A stretch of 44,562 nucleotides of DNA from Mycobacterium syngnathidarum (lineage in GTDB: Bacteria > Actinomycetota > Actinomycetes > Mycobacteriales > Mycobacteriaceae). The stretch spans positions 1-44,562 of the forward strand of contig NZ_MLCL01000010.1 in the NCBI RefSeq assembly GCF_001942625.1, given 5' to 3'. The notes under the pieces were generated by a model. The model saw only the letters and a list, made by a program, of their open reading frames with translations. It did not search any database and was not told the DNA's origin. Positions 29,206-35,864 of the stretch are shown in pieces. The first letter of the stretch is position 1; every line of letters begins with the position of its first letter. The translations under genes and the position numbers were made by a program.

Positions 29206-29223
29206 TTTCAACAGTTATTGAAA
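29206..29223. promoter_or_regulatory. Candidate TetR operator TTTCAA-N6-TTGAAA
   Basis: A perfect 6-bp inverted repeat with a 6-bp centre lies in the 100-bp region between the membrane-protein gene and the divergent tetR. It lies just upstream of a likely tetR -10 box, so binding would shut off both genes. Confidence 0.6.
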
Positions 29224-29238
29224 TGATAGTGTCGACGT

Positions 29239-29868
29239 GTGGCTTCACCTGGGAAAACTGCCAACCGGCGCGGGCGTCGCCAGGGTGATCCGGTGTCGCG
29301 CGATGCTGTGCTGGCGGCTGCCAAACTGCGCTTCGCGGCTGAGGGATACGAGAAGACGACACTGCGCGCCATCGCCTCGGACGCCCACGTCGACGCGTCG
29401 ATGGTGCTGTATCTGTTCGGCTCGAAGGCCGACCTGTTCCGGGAATCGCTACGTCTGATCCTGGATCCCGACGTTCTGGTGGCTGCCCTGGAAGGGTCGG
29501 CAGAGCAGATCGGCGAACGTATGGTCCGCGTCTACCTGAAGATGTGGGAAACGCCTGAGACCGCGGCCAGCATGCGGGTCATGTTGCAGTCGGCAACTTC
29601 GAATTCCGATGCGCACGTGGCATTTCGAACGTTCATGCAGGATTACGTGCTGGCCGCGGTGTCCGGCGTGCTAGGTGGTGGCGAGCAGGCCCGGCTACGG
29701 GCGATGCTCGCCGCGTCGAGCCTGGTGGGCACCGCGATGCTGCGCTACGTGATGGCCGTGCCACCGTTGGCGACACTCGACGGTGAACAGGTGGTGCGTC
29801 TGCTCGCACCAACCTTGACCCGTTACCTCACCGCCGATGCGGATGAGCTGGGTTTGCCTGAGCTGTAG
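29239..29868 (+). CDS. TetR/AcrR-family regulator (probably leaderless)
   Basis: A 209-residue TetR protein. The HTH is at about 22-68: AVLAAAKLRFAAEGYEKTTL, then IASDAHVDASMVLYLFGSK. The C-terminal part (GGEQARLRAMLAASSLVGTA) is typical of the group that has a large actinobacterial C-terminal domain. The start is GTG 29239 with no ribosome-binding site; GATAGT at 29225-29230 would place the transcription start within a base or two of the GTG, so the mRNA is probably leaderless. It is divergent from the membrane protein and likely represses it through the inverted repeat at 29206. It ends 3 nt from the convergent Esp-like gene. Confidence 0.85.
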   Translation: MASPGKTANRRGRRQGDPVSRDAVLAAAKLRFAAEGYEKTTLRAIASDAHVDASMVLYLFGSKADLFRESLRLILDPDVLVAALEGSAEQIGERMVRVYLKMWETPETAASMRVMLQSATSNSDAHVAFRTFMQDYVLAAVSGVLGGGEQARLRAMLAASSLVGTAMLRYVMAVPPLATLDGEQVVRLLAPTLTRYLTADADELGLPEL

Positions 29869-29871
29869 GTG

Positions 29872-30591
29872 CTACTTGCCGAACGTCGCGCTTGCGGCCA
29901 CCTTGGCGTATTGCCCCATGGCCTGGCTGATCTCCGCAGCGTTCGCCATCGAGTTGGCGGTCATCTTGGTCATCTGGCCAGCAGCGAGAGGCACAGAGCC
30001 GGCGACAGCTCCAATCTCAATGGCCGTCGCGACGGCAGGACCGTGCGGACCCGAGACCTTCGCAATCATGGCGGGCAGGATGGCGTATCCGAGGACAGTC
30101 GCGCAGGTGCCGAGGAAACTACGTGTCTGGTCGATCTGGCTAGCTTGCTTGCTGATGACTGCTTCCAACTTTTTGTCGACTTCTGCGATCGCGCGCGCAC
30201 GTTCCTGTTGCTTCGCATCTTGTCCGGTGTAGGCCTGCGAGGCGCCTCCTTGCCATCCGGAGGTCGGCTTCGCTGATTCCAGGGTGTCATGGACCTGGCC
30301 CAATTGCTCTGCGCCCTTCCCGAACCTGTCGCCACTATCCGGGTTGCCGATTCCGCAAGTGAGAGTCATACCCTGGATGCCCAACAGGCCGGCGTTGATA
30401 ATGGGAGTTGCGAAAGACTTGCGGAGAAACATCTGCACGATGCCGATCGCGTCGGAACCCAACCCGATCTTGTCCCCGGCCTCGGCATGAGATTTCGTGG
30501 ACCACAGCGTGTTGGCATTCCCGAGTTGGCCTAACTCGTCACTCTTGCCGAGCGTCTTGCTGACCGCATCTGCTGCATCCCAAAAGCTCAT
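29872..30591 (-). CDS. EspA/EspE-like ESX secretion-associated protein (cassette 2)
   Basis: A 239-residue protein resembling the N-terminal half of EspA/EspE, the substrates co-secreted with EsxA by ESX-1. The helix-turn-helix core shows SGWQGGASQAYTGQD: a W-x-G turn at residues 113-115 and Y121-x3-D125, the form of the type VII secretion signal. It continues with a long helix (AIAEVDKKLEAVISKQ) and QIDQTRSFL, then a hydrophobic hairpin at about 150-205. The match to EspA (GWLGSAADKYAG) is by eye. It lacks the long C-terminal extension of EspA. It has its own promoter (box at 30650-30661) and follows the DUF2510 gene. Secretion would need an ESX apparatus encoded elsewhere. Confidence 0.75.
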   Translation of the reverse strand: MSFWDAADAVSKTLGKSDELGQLGNANTLWSTKSHAEAGDKIGLGSDAIGIVQMFLRKSFATPIINAGLLGIQGMTLTCGIGNPDSGDRFGKGAEQLGQVHDTLESAKPTSGWQGGASQAYTGQDAKQQERARAIAEVDKKLEAVISKQASQIDQTRSFLGTCATVLGYAILPAMIAKVSGPHGPAVATAIEIGAVAGSVPLAAGQMTKMTANSMANAAEISQAMGQYAKVAASATFGK

Positions 30592-30619
30592 CTCGGTCGA
30601 TACCTCCTTCGTTGCGGGG

Positions 30620-30661
30620 AGCCTAACAGCACTTCAAGACGGTGCTACGCACCAAATTTCG
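30620..30661 (-). promoter_or_regulatory. Esp-locus promoter P3: CGAAATTTGGTG box, 24 bp, TAGGCT
   Basis: Read on the minus strand, CGAAATTTGGTG (30661-30650) is followed after exactly 24 bp by TAGGCT (30625-30620), a TANNNT-type -10 hexamer. The same arrangement with the same spacing precedes the other two Esp-like transcription units. The -10 region (GCTGTTAGGCTCCC) is identical to that of P2. With the -10 at -12 to -7, the box is centred near -42.5, as expected for a class II activator. Confidence 0.65.
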
Positions 30662-30704
30662 GACACATGGCAAAGAGCGTTGACCGTCTCCGGAGCGACC
30701 TCAT

Positions 30705-31532
30705 TCACCGGGAAAAGCGAGACAACGGTGCATCCGACGGAAGGTCGTCGTAGAGAAAGTGCGCAAATGTTATGGCCAACATCAGGGCAGGCATCGGCGG
30801 GGAGGTGGGGTGCGCGCAGTCGAGCCGGTAGTTGAAGGTCCTTCCTGTCAATCTGAGCGCGCGTGTCAGCTCGGATTGGTTCGGCTGACTACGCACTCGC
30901 CCGATCTCTGCACTGCTGTTGTCGTGGATGGGCGCATCGAGTTCCAACGGGGTGAAGTAGGGGATATGGCTGCGTATTTTTGTGTTGCCCAGGCGTTGAC
31001 CCTGGTACTCGAGATCGACAGACATCCAGGGCGTTCGTAAGTACTGCCAGTATGAGTTCGTTTGACGGAGACAGCCGAGTTCATGGCCGGCATGGTCGTG
31101 AACTTGCAGGCAGTGGCGGCGCCGGTACAACGGGCCAGTAGAACGAGTGAACCGTAGTAGTTGGATTCCGTTGGGCCGAACCACCTCGAACTCGATCTTG
31201 TAGAGTGCCGCCGCACCGTACCCCAGCGGGAATTCTCCCAGCGGCTGGATCAGCGCCAGAGGCTGCCCTTTGGGGTTCGTGATCGAGCAGCGAATATCGG
31301 AGCCCGATCCACCGCGGATTGGCTGCAGGAACAGAGTGGGTTCCCCGAACGGGTAGCCACCCGACGACACAGGCGGAGCAGGTAATGGTGCCGGGGTATC
31401 CGGCTGCATCGGCGGACCAGGTGCTACGTGGGCTGTCCACTGCCTGCCGTCAAAGTACCGGAGATGCTGTGCGCTCCACGGGTCGGTGAACCACCCCGCC
31501 TGCGCGGACGGGGCCGGGAATTCGTTGATGAT
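30705..31532 (-). CDS. DUF2510 protein with scramblase/LURP-one-like domain, non-AUG start (cassette 2)
   Basis: About 275 residues if the full DUF2510 domain is included. Reading on from the only ATG (31409), the in-frame upstream codons encode GWFTDPWSAQHLRYFDGRQW, a clear DUF2510 motif, and the frame begins after GAGGAG with two ATC codons (31532-31527). No ATG, GTG or TTG lies in that stretch, so an AUC start or a sequence error is implied. The rest is a beta-rich barrel domain like scramblase/tubby folds (EFEVVRPNGIQLLRFTR, FNYRLDCAH) with a hydrophobic C-terminal helix (ALMLAITFAHFLYDD). It is a paralogue of the protein at 35865-36653. It starts 10 nt after the EspH-like stop. Confidence 0.65.
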   Translation of the reverse strand: MINEFPAPSAQAGWFTDPWSAQHLRYFDGRQWTAHVAPGPPMQPDTPAPLPAPPVSSGGYPFGEPTLFLQPIRGGSGSDIRCSITNPKGQPLALIQPLGEFPLGYGAAALYKIEFEVVRPNGIQLLRFTRSTGPLYRRRHCLQVHDHAGHELGCLRQTNSYWQYLRTPWMSVDLEYQGQRLGNTKIRSHIPYFTPLELDAPIHDNSSAEIGRVRSQPNQSELTRALRLTGRTFNYRLDCAHPTSPPMPALMLAITFAHFLYDDLPSDAPLSRFSR

Positions 31533-31542
31533 GGCTCCTCGG

Positions 31543-32121
31543 TCAGTCTTCCGGCTCCGAGTGCCGCGCGATGAGCGCGAGGTCGGCCTCGTCGGCCTGG
31601 TCCGGGGTGGCGAATGGCATGTTGGTCTCCACGAAATCCCGTGCGTCGCGCAGATCCATGCCTTGCTCGACGAACATGTTCACCACCCCGACGTGCACAA
31701 CCGCAGAAGCCCTTTTGGCCGCCACGCCCGCCACGACGCGGATCTCTTCAGCCAGTTGGGATTCGGTCAGGGTGGTCACTTTCGGATCCAGGTCGACGTG
31801 AGCGACCGACCCGCCGAGGTAGGCCGTCACGGCGACCGTACCGGGAGGGTTGATCGCCTGGATTACGGGAGTCTGCTCTTCGTCGGTGGCATCCACCGCA
31901 TCGCTGGCATCGAAGACAAAGTCGTCGTCTACTGCCTCGTGACGGTGGTAGTCGTGGACGGCATCGAGGTCTGCAACGTTGTCGATGTCGTCAGCGGTGT
32001 AATCCGGCAGGGCATCGAGTCCGGACGCGTCATCGTCGAGATTGGGTGTGTCGAAGTCGAGCGCATCCAAACCTGCGGCGTCGGAGTGGGAAAACTCATC
32101 GTCTGGATCGTGTGTCGTCAC
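31543..32121 (-). CDS. EspD/EspH-like chaperone-type protein (cassette 2)
   Basis: A 192-residue acidic protein. The first 80 residues are Asp-rich with repeated LDALD-type motifs, as in EspH. The folded part begins near residue 88 with VAVTAYLGGSVAHVDLDPKV, then TESQLAEEIRVVAGVAAKRA and a C-terminal FATPDQADEADL. This order of segments matches EspD/EspH (remembered pattern: VSVSTLMDGRI, then SEXQLAXEI). EspH is thought to act as a chaperone for EspE/EspF in ESX-1. The start is GTG 32121 with no strong ribosome-binding site. It lies between the EspC-like and DUF2510 genes in one transcription unit. Confidence 0.75.
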   Translation of the reverse strand: MTTHDPDDEFSHSDAAGLDALDFDTPNLDDDASGLDALPDYTADDIDNVADLDAVHDYHRHEAVDDDFVFDASDAVDATDEEQTPVIQAINPPGTVAVTAYLGGSVAHVDLDPKVTTLTESQLAEEIRVVAGVAAKRASAVVHVGVVNMFVEQGMDLRDARDFVETNMPFATPDQADEADLALIARHSEPED

Positions 32122-32220
32122 GTGTCTACGGTCCCGATTCTGGTCGACGGCCTGGCGTGAGCTGAGATGGCTGGCTGACCGAAGGCTACCCGTTCGAAAA
32201 GCCGCCTAACGGCAGGGGCG

Positions 32221-32538
32221 TCAGCGCGGATGCATCTCTTTACTCAGCGTGCCGGCTCCCTTTGCGTCCGTCTGGTCGTACCGTGACGCCGCGAGCCCGA
32301 GCCGGCTCGACAGGCTGGTCGAGACCGAGTTCATTCCAGCGCACGCAGCAGCGCGTGCGCTTTCTGCAGCCGCGACGGCCGCGGTGGCTGAGGCGCAGAC
32401 CGTGCCGTGATTGACCATCATTGACGTGCTGACACCGTGAGATGCGGCAGCAGCCGCGAGAATTTCTTGAGCGGCGGTGTTTTGTCGCTCCGCAAGTTCG
32501 AGCACGTGTGAGGTAATCACTCGCAGTTCGCCGGACAT
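32221..32538 (-). CDS. EspC/EspF-like secreted ESX-associated protein (cassette 2)
   Basis: A 105-residue protein of the EspC/EspF family (PF10824-like), partner proteins that carry the type VII signal. It shows the N-terminal VITSHVLELAERQNTAA helix, the family motif HGTVC (H44-G45-x2-C48; compare HGPYC in EspC), a second helix and the terminal signal Y87-D-Q-T-D91 (YxxxD). ATG 32538 is the first start after promoter P2 and has GGAG upstream. It is the first gene of the unit EspC-like, EspH-like, DUF2510. About 100 nt separate it from the EspH-like gene. Confidence 0.8.
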   Translation of the reverse strand: MSGELRVITSHVLELAERQNTAAQEILAAAAASHGVSTSMMVNHGTVCASATAAVAAAESARAAACAGMNSVSTSLSSRLGLAASRYDQTDAKGAGTLSKEMHPR

Positions 32539-32577
32539 GTTTGGTCTCCTCGTGACTGGGCGCAGTGCCGTAACGGG

Positions 32578-32618
32578 AGCCTAACAGCGCTTTGTAGCAC
32601 CGCCTGGCACCAATTTCG
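32578..32618 (-). promoter_or_regulatory. Esp-locus promoter P2: CGAAATTGGTG box, 24 bp, TAGGCT
   Basis: On the minus strand CGAAATTGGTG (32618-32608) is followed after exactly 24 bp by TAGGCT (32583-32578). The start of the EspC-like gene lies 39 nt further. The surrounding -10 sequence GCTGTTAGGCTCCC is identical to that of P3, while the spacers differ, so these parts appear to be conserved by function. Confidence 0.65.
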
Positions 32619-32648
32619 AAGCTAGCGACAGCCGGGACCGAGCGCCGC

Positions 32649-33272
32649 TCACCTGCCTTCGAAGTGATTGTGTCCCAAGGTGTCGACGAAACTGGGCCCG
32701 CGTCGTTCGAGTTCATTCAGATACACCTCGGCCCAGGTGCTGAATGGTTGATGTGCCAGATATTCATTGCGGAACCGGTCGTCTTCGGACACCTCGGAAA
32801 CGCAGAACGATGGAATCGCCAGATCGACTACGGGACCGCCGCGTTCGACTTCGGAGAGCAATAGCGGCGCGTTTCGCCCGAGGAACTGGTCGATGATCCA
32901 GCCGTCCTCGCCCAGCCACATCGAGTAGCGAACCTTTGCGATCACGTGTTCGGATCGACCGACGATCTGGGCGGCGACCAACGGATCGAGTTCGCGTTCG
33001 GCCTCGTATCGGGTGCCGCCGACGGCGGGGCCTTTGGCGGTCATGGTCCCGAGCGATTCCTCGCCCAGTGCCGCGACGAGCTCTGCGGGCGTGGCCTCCA
33101 ATTTCGCGGGCGCAGGCCCTTGTACCCGGACGCGCACCGCGTAGCCGTCGGATGCGAACAGATATGCCTGCACGATGAGGGCAGGCGTGGGATCCGATGC
33201 TGCCGCTGCGGGCAATTCGCGGACAAAGAACTTCCGCTCGAATTCGAAATCACCGAAACCGGATTCGGACAT
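32649..33272 (-). CDS. CYTH-like triphosphate-tunnel-fold protein
   Basis: A 207-residue protein. The N-terminus DFEFERKFFVRELP gives the ExExK-type motif (E-x-E-R-K) that marks CYTH/triphosphate tunnel metalloenzymes, and later segments alternate basic and acidic residues on strands (GYAVRVRVQGPAP, RYEAERELDP, VIAKVRYSMWLGEDGWIIDQF). Members hydrolyse or cyclise triphosphates; this one could act on polyphosphate, thiamine triphosphate or nucleotides. ATG 33272 is chosen over a GTG two codons earlier. It sits between the two Esp cassettes and ends about 30 nt before promoter P2. Confidence 0.65.
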   Translation of the reverse strand: MSESGFGDFEFERKFFVRELPAAAASDPTPALIVQAYLFASDGYAVRVRVQGPAPAKLEATPAELVAALGEESLGTMTAKGPAVGGTRYEAERELDPLVAAQIVGRSEHVIAKVRYSMWLGEDGWIIDQFLGRNAPLLLSEVERGGPVVDLAIPSFCVSEVSEDDRFRNEYLAHQPFSTWAEVYLNELERRGPSFVDTLGHNHFEGR

Positions 33273-33309
33273 GCGCACACCGTAGCCGGTCCCGCGCCGA
33301 ATGCGTCGC

Positions 33310-33978
33310 CTATAGGGCGTGAATTCCCTTGTAGAGCACGAGGAGACCGATTACGACGAGAATGGCAGCAACCAACACCGCGTGGTTGCGTTCCATCCAT
33401 TCCTTGAGTCGGGCCAGCGCGGGATCCAGACGCTGGCCCGACACCGCGTAGGCGAGGATGGGGAGGGCGACGGTCGATCCGGCGGCCAGCACGAAGTACA
33501 GCCCCGCCGCCCATACTCCGGGTTGACCGAGGCCGGCGGTACCGATCGCCAAACCTGCCGCCACGCAGATGAACAGCACTTTGGGGTTCACCACGGTGAG
33601 TACCGCGCCGGCAGCACCTGCCCGGGCGGGCGTGAGCTTGCTCAGGCTGGCCATCCACTTGGGACTGTGCTCTGACTTGGCCCGGGTGAGGTAGCGGTAC
33701 GCACCGAAGACGATCAAGGCGGCGCCGACCACGATGCGCAGCCACGACGCCCATGTCGGGGGTTCGTCGAGCTGGCCGAACAGCCCGGAGACGCCGACGA
33801 AGATGGCGGTCAGCGCGGTAAGTCCGAGGAACCATCCGGCGAGGAACGACAGCCCGGCCGGCCGGGGGCGGGGGCTGTGCAGTACCAGTACCGCGGGAAT
33901 GATCGACAGTGGCGAGAGGGCCACCACCATGGCCAGCGGGATGAGTTCGGTGAATACCGAACCCCAGCTTTCCGTCAT
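33310..33978 (-). CDS. GAP-family (peptidoglycolipid-addressing-like) membrane protein
   Basis: A 222-residue protein with about six transmembrane helices: LIPLAMVVALSPLSIIPAVL, LAGWFLGLTALTAIFVGVSG, LRIVVGAALIVFGAYRYL, GAAGAVLTVVNPKVLFICVA, the GLYFVLAAGSTVALPILAYA helix and a final AAILVVIGLLVLYKGI. The NPK motif after helix 4 is typical of the GAP/Sap family, whose best known member helps move glycopeptidolipid to the cell surface. ATG 33978 is preceded by GAAAGGG and fits the family start; the earlier frame is rejected. It lies between the Esp cassettes and 37 nt before the CYTH-like gene. Confidence 0.8.
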   Translation of the reverse strand: MTESWGSVFTELIPLAMVVALSPLSIIPAVLVLHSPRPRPAGLSFLAGWFLGLTALTAIFVGVSGLFGQLDEPPTWASWLRIVVGAALIVFGAYRYLTRAKSEHSPKWMASLSKLTPARAGAAGAVLTVVNPKVLFICVAAGLAIGTAGLGQPGVWAAGLYFVLAAGSTVALPILAYAVSGQRLDPALARLKEWMERNHAVLVAAILVVIGLLVLYKGIHAL

Positions 33979-34118
33979 GGCCGCCCTTTCGATGCAGTAT
34001 CCGACGCATTGTTCGAGCAAAAACCTAGCAACACTGAGGCTCTGAGTTCGCCCATCGGCCGCGACTGCTCACGTCGGCCGGCTGCAGTGTGTCGAGGGCG
34101 GCTGCGGCAAGTAAGCGG

Positions 34119-34625
34119 TCAGTCGGGCCGAAGGTGCCGAGATGTCAGGTTGGCTTCCGCGGCTACTGCCTCATCGGGTGTCGGCAGGCCCATCCGATCG
34201 TGGACAATTTCCCTGATCGAGTCAGCATCCTGACCCTGTATCCGCAGCAGGCCCGCTACGAGTTCATACTGGGCCGATTGTGCTTTTGCAGCGACGACAT
34301 CGGCGACGGCGAGAATTTCCGCCGCAAGTTCGTTTTCAGTCATCGCTGACGTCTGGGGCGCCAGGTCCACCTGATGGATGGAGCCGTTGAGTAGCGCGGT
34401 AACCGTGACGGTGCACGATAGGTTGGCTGATGAGAAGGTTATGTCAGGAATGCTTGCGGCGTCGCTCTTAGGATCTGCGTCTTCCTCATTGAGGGTGGCG
34501 TGGGAGGACTGATAGTCGAGTGCTGCGAGGCCACAGTCATCGTCGTAGGAAGCCCCGTCGTCGTAGAGATCGAAAGCACTCAAACCGGACTCGTCATCGT
34601 CGTACGGCTCGTATTGATCGGTCAT
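34119..34625 (-). CDS. EspD/EspH-like chaperone-type protein (cassette 1)
   Basis: A 168-residue protein, paralogous to the one at 31543-32121. The N-terminus is Asp/Tyr-rich (SAFDLYDDGASYDDDCG). The folded part has VTVTALLNGSIHQVDLAPQ, ENELAAEILAVADVVAAKA and QSAQYELV. The last two resemble the EspD segment with KAQSAQY closely. A final helix reads LPTPDEAVAAEA, as in EspD/EspH. ATG 34625 overlaps the EspC-like stop (ATGA), so the two are translationally coupled. Its inferred role is an intracellular chaperone for the EspA/EspC-like pair; it is not expected to be secreted by its own signal. Confidence 0.8.
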   Translation of the reverse strand: MTDQYEPYDDDESGLSAFDLYDDGASYDDDCGLAALDYQSSHATLNEEDADPKSDAASIPDITFSSANLSCTVTVTALLNGSIHQVDLAPQTSAMTENELAAEILAVADVVAAKAQSAQYELVAGLLRIQGQDADSIREIVHDRMGLPTPDEAVAAEANLTSRHLRPD

Positions 34626-34948
34626 CGCACTCGGGGGCGAATCTCGTCGTTGATCTCGTCGCGATGGTGCTCGTCGACGGCTACATATCGCGATGCAGCG
34701 GTATTGAGGTTTGCTTCGTGCGCTTGAGAGGTGGTCTCGATTGCGATGCAGGCTTTCCTGCGTGCCTCGGCAACCCTGGCGGCGGCCGCAGCAGCGGCGC
34801 TGCAGGCGCTTCCGTGAGTATGCTCCACCGCTTGCGCTGTCTGATCGACCAGCGTTGTTGCCTGTGAGACCTGCGCTGCGGCGGTGCCGTGCTTATTCGC
34901 CAGCTCGCGCAAATGATCTGGCGTAACCCACAGTTCGCCCGAGGACAT
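34622..34948 (-). CDS. EspC/EspF-like secreted ESX-associated protein (cassette 1)
   Basis: A 108-residue EspC/EspF-family protein. It has the N-terminal WVTPDHLRELANKHGTAAA helix, the HGSAC motif (H45-G46-x2-C49), a second helix (AARVAEARRKACIAIETT) and the type VII signal Y88-V-A-V-D92, followed by an acidic tail. The paired EspA-like protein lies 9 nt upstream and the EspH-like gene overlaps downstream. A GGAG ribosome-binding site precedes ATG 34948. This is the same gene composition as espA-espC-espD of M. tuberculosis, which lies outside the esx-1 locus there too. Confidence 0.82.
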   Translation of the reverse strand: MSSGELWVTPDHLRELANKHGTAAAQVSQATTLVDQTAQAVEHTHGSACSAAAAAAARVAEARRKACIAIETTSQAHEANLNTAASRYVAVDEHHRDEINDEIRPRVR

Positions 34949-34957
34949 GGTCTGCTC

Positions 34958-35725
34958 CTACATCTGGGTTGGGTAACACTCGGCAGCAATCCGTTCATAG
35001 ATCATGGCCGCCTCGTCCATGGTCCTTGCGGAGCGTGCGGAATGATCGGACAGTTCGTTCATGTACCAAATGCATGTGGGTACCGCTACACCCACTACGG
35101 ACGTCTCTATTCCCATCGAGATGCCCTTGCCGACTCGGGGGATAGCCCTCGCGGCAAGTGCAGGAGCAATGGCGTTCCCCATAATCGTGGCGGCGTTGTT
35201 GAGGATCCGTCGAGTGTTGTTCACGGCGCCGGCTTCTGACGAGATGGCCATTAGTACGTCAAGGTCTGCATCGGGCATTCTGCGTGCTCGGCTCTTCTGG
35301 GCTTCGTTCGCCGCAGCGTACGCATCGGAGGCGTCCCCAAGCCAACTGGCATTGGGGAATGCTGATTCCAGCCCATCTGCGATCTCGTTGAAGCGCTGAG
35401 CACTCTGACCGTAGCCGTCGCCATCTTCTGTCTTGTTCGTCCAGCCGCACTGGTATTGCATGGCCAGGACTACGCTCAGGCCGCCCGCGATGATATGAGT
35501 CTGCTTAGCTCTAGGGAGCATGCTTTGCGCAACCGACTCGACTTCTCCTAGGTCGGACGCCGCATTCCATAGCGAGTCGACCCCATCCTCCCGGACTGTC
35601 TCAATCGTCGAAAACAGGCTGGATACCGCTTCTCCGGCCTGGCCTACGGGGCCGAACGGATCAGCCGTCTGCATGAAATGGCCGAGTTTCTGCATGGCGT
35701 CGGTGTATGTGTCGAACAGGCCCAC
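34958..35725 (-). CDS. EspA/EspE-like ESX secretion-associated protein (cassette 1)
   Basis: A 255-residue paralogue of the protein at 29872-30591. The core reads ASWLGDASDAYAAANEAQ with the W-x-G turn at 128-130 and Y136; as in EspA itself (YAGKN), the Asp of the YxxxD signal is missing, and the EspC-like partner supplies it. The next helices (LDVLMAISSEAGAVNNTRRI) and a hydrophobic hairpin (GNAIAPALAARAIPRVG) follow the EspA plan. The EspA C-terminal extension is absent. The strong ribosome-binding site GGAGGAGGAGG lies just before ATG 35725. Promoter P1 is 28 nt upstream. It is the first gene of the EspA-EspC-EspH transcription unit. Confidence 0.78.
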   Translation of the reverse strand: MGLFDTYTDAMQKLGHFMQTADPFGPVGQAGEAVSSLFSTIETVREDGVDSLWNAASDLGEVESVAQSMLPRAKQTHIIAGGLSVVLAMQYQCGWTNKTEDGDGYGQSAQRFNEIADGLESAFPNASWLGDASDAYAAANEAQKSRARRMPDADLDVLMAISSEAGAVNNTRRILNNAATIMGNAIAPALAARAIPRVGKGISMGIETSVVGVAVPTCIWYMNELSDHSARSARTMDEAAMIYERIAAECYPTQM

Positions 35726-35752
35726 GGGCGACCTCCTCCTCCGCGCAGACCG

Positions 35753-35794
35753 ACCATATCAGGGCGTCAAAGTGCAGATATTCACCAATTTTCG
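35753..35794 (-). promoter_or_regulatory. Esp-locus promoter P1: CGAAAATTGGTG box, 24 bp, TATGGT
   Basis: On the minus strand CGAAAATTGGTG (35794-35783) is followed after exactly 24 bp by TATGGT (35758-35753). The box is part of an inverted repeat CCAA-N6-TTGG in this copy. It drives the EspA-like gene of cassette 1 and may also serve the divergent DUF2510 gene. Confidence 0.65.
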
Positions 35795-35864
35795 TTGGAT
35801 TGCGTACGTTACGGTGGTATCGCGCCGGCGGGTTCGACTTATCGACATGGTGTGGGGAGGGGCC

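Noticed and set aside
32160..32220. Terminator between the EspC-like and EspH-like genes of cassette 2
   Set aside because: The hairpin GCCG/CGGC with four T residues has only a 4-bp stem, too short to support a call.
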